Program-made: the position numbers and the translations under genes
Assembly: GCF_947381555.1 (NCBI RefSeq)
Contig: NZ_CANCWQ010000047.1
Location: 1-6,868, forward strand
Length of the DNA: 6,868 nucleotides
Direction of reading: 5' to 3'
Source: Limosilactobacillus pulli
GTDB lineage: Bacteria; Bacillota; Bacilli; Lactobacillales; Lactobacillaceae
Notes under the pieces: generated by a model
Seen by the model: the letters and a program-made list of their open reading frames with translations, nothing else
Databases searched by the model: none
Told to the model about the DNA's origin: nothing
Shown: piece by piece, positions 6,433 to 6,868 of the stretch
How the letters are laid out: the number at the start of each line of letters is the position of its first letter
How positions within the stretch are numbered: position 1 is the first letter of the stretch

Positions 6433-6475
6433 AAGTATACAGATGAAATAGAAAATTCGTCTGATACTTGGAGGG
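6427..6475 (+). promoter_or_regulatory. Hairpin sequestering the transposase ribosome binding site
   Basis: CCCTCTAAGTATACAGA (6427-6443) pairs with TCTGATACTTGGAGGG (6460-6475): 16 base pairs including one G-U pair and one bulged A (6439), with a 16-base loop. The ribosome site GGAGGG (6470-6475) lies wholly inside the stem, 11 bases before the ATG at 6487. A transcript starting near 6432 from the element's own TATAAT would lack the CCCTC arm and leave the ribosome site free. Read-through from outside would carry the full stem. This matches the known logic of IS10/IS50-type protection against impinging transcription; its function here is inference. Confidence 0.65.
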
Positions 6476-6486
6476 TGTTTTTAATT

Positions 6487-6868
6487 ATGGGAAGACGAGC
6501 CAAATTTTCAGTTCAGCAAAAATTAATTATTATCAAGAAAGCTCAAACAGAATCTATTGAAAGATTAGCTCAGGAATATTGCGTCAACGCACACACCATC
6601 AGAAGATGGAAGAGAATGTACAAATACCAGGGAATGAGAGGACTTGAAAGTGCTCACCATAATAAAGTTTATTCCGTTGAGTTTAAGCGCAAATTAGTTG
6701 TGGAATTTGAGCATTCAACGGATACCTTAGAAAAATTTGCTTTAAAGCATGGTTTAAAATCCGATTGGCAATTATCACAATGGATTATCCAGTATAATGA
6801 ATCAAAAGCCACGGTTTATACACCGAGAAAGCGAGATTCAATTATGCCAGGACGCAAAACTACTTTTG
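6487..6868 (+). CDS. IS3-family transposase OrfA (helix-turn-helix subunit), 3' end beyond window
   Basis: This is the N-terminal 127 residues of the DNA-binding OrfA of an IS150-like element. In this family OrfA recognises the element ends and is joined to the DDE catalytic OrfB by a -1 ribosomal frameshift. The start is MGRRAKFSVQQKLIIIKKAQ, followed by a first helix-turn-helix (about 5-45, with IERLAQEYCVNAHTIRRWKR) and a second repeat-like one (about 63-105, with KRKLVVEFEH and LEKFALKHGLKSDWQLSQW). A basic stretch near TPRKRDSIMPGRK leads to the window edge. The ATG is preceded by GGAGGG (6470-6475). The frame is open with no damage in the visible part; the frameshift site, OrfB and right end cannot be judged. 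Confidence 0.88.
   Translation, partial: MGRRAKFSVQQKLIIIKKAQTESIERLAQEYCVNAHTIRRWKRMYKYQGMRGLESAHHNKVYSVEFKRKLVVEFEHSTDTLEKFALKHGLKSDWQLSQWIIQYNESKATVYTPRKRDSIMPGRKTTF

Larger units (their letters stand above)
6358..6868 (+). mobile_element. Left part of an IS3-family (IS150-like) insertion sequence
   Basis: The element is identified by the OrfA transposase gene starting at 6487 and runs off the window. The exact left end is uncertain; it most likely lies between 6352 and 6364, because the hairpin array breaks off near 6353 and a new structured stretch begins with TAGTCTAGGAAC. The stretch 6365-6416 contains an imperfect inverted repeat (AGGAA-CAC-TAGTA with TACTA-A-TTCCT) that could be part of the transposase-binding terminal region. 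The other end, the terminal repeats and the target duplication are outside the window. Confidence 0.6.

Overview
The window looks like an accessory, mobile-element-bounded piece of a low-GC Firmicutes genome, most likely a Lactobacillus of the acidophilus/helveticus/crispatus type. The reasons are the AT-rich coding with strong purine Shine-Dalgarno sites, the use of TTG as a start, and an IS3-family (IS150-like) transposase whose sequence style I associate with lactobacilli. Species cannot be read from the sequence.

Layout. Bases 11-60 form a bidirectional-looking terminator belonging to something to the left, followed by a 12-bp palindrome (67-78). Coding sequence starts abruptly just after it, around 75-81. 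Three same-strand genes follow closely. (1) 102-3278 is a 1058-residue superfamily 2 helicase with a degenerate methyltransferase-like C-terminus and the apparent tail of a lost GIY-YIG-type nuclease domain. (2) 3279-5249 is a 656-residue single-chain GmrSD-like protein (DUF262 plus DUF1524 HNH nuclease) with an extra C-terminal domain. (3) 5304-5903 is a 199-residue protein I do not recognise. Genes 1 and 2 abut exactly (TAGATG), and gene 3 follows after 54 nt with its own ribosome site and a TTG start.

Bases 5904-6486 hold no convincing gene. They contain a compact hairpin (6072-6091) and a GC-richer array (6134-6353, about 49% GC) of roughly 70-nt units. The first two units form 55-nt imperfect hairpins of identical length although their sequences differ. 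The fourth unit breaks off where the left end of an IS3-family element begins. From 6487 to the window edge is the start of the transposase OrfA gene. Its ribosome site is buried in a 16-bp hairpin placed so that only transcripts coming from outside the element would form it completely.

How it works together (inference). The three genes look like a DNA-targeting defence cassette: an ATP-driven helicase subunit fused to a nuclease and a SAM-fold module, a nucleotide-sensing modification-dependent nuclease, and an accessory protein. I do not know this exact combination as a named system. The first gene has lost its 5' end and native promoter at the left junction, so the cassette in this strain may be inactive or only partly functional, while gene 2 (and perhaps gene 3) is structurally intact.
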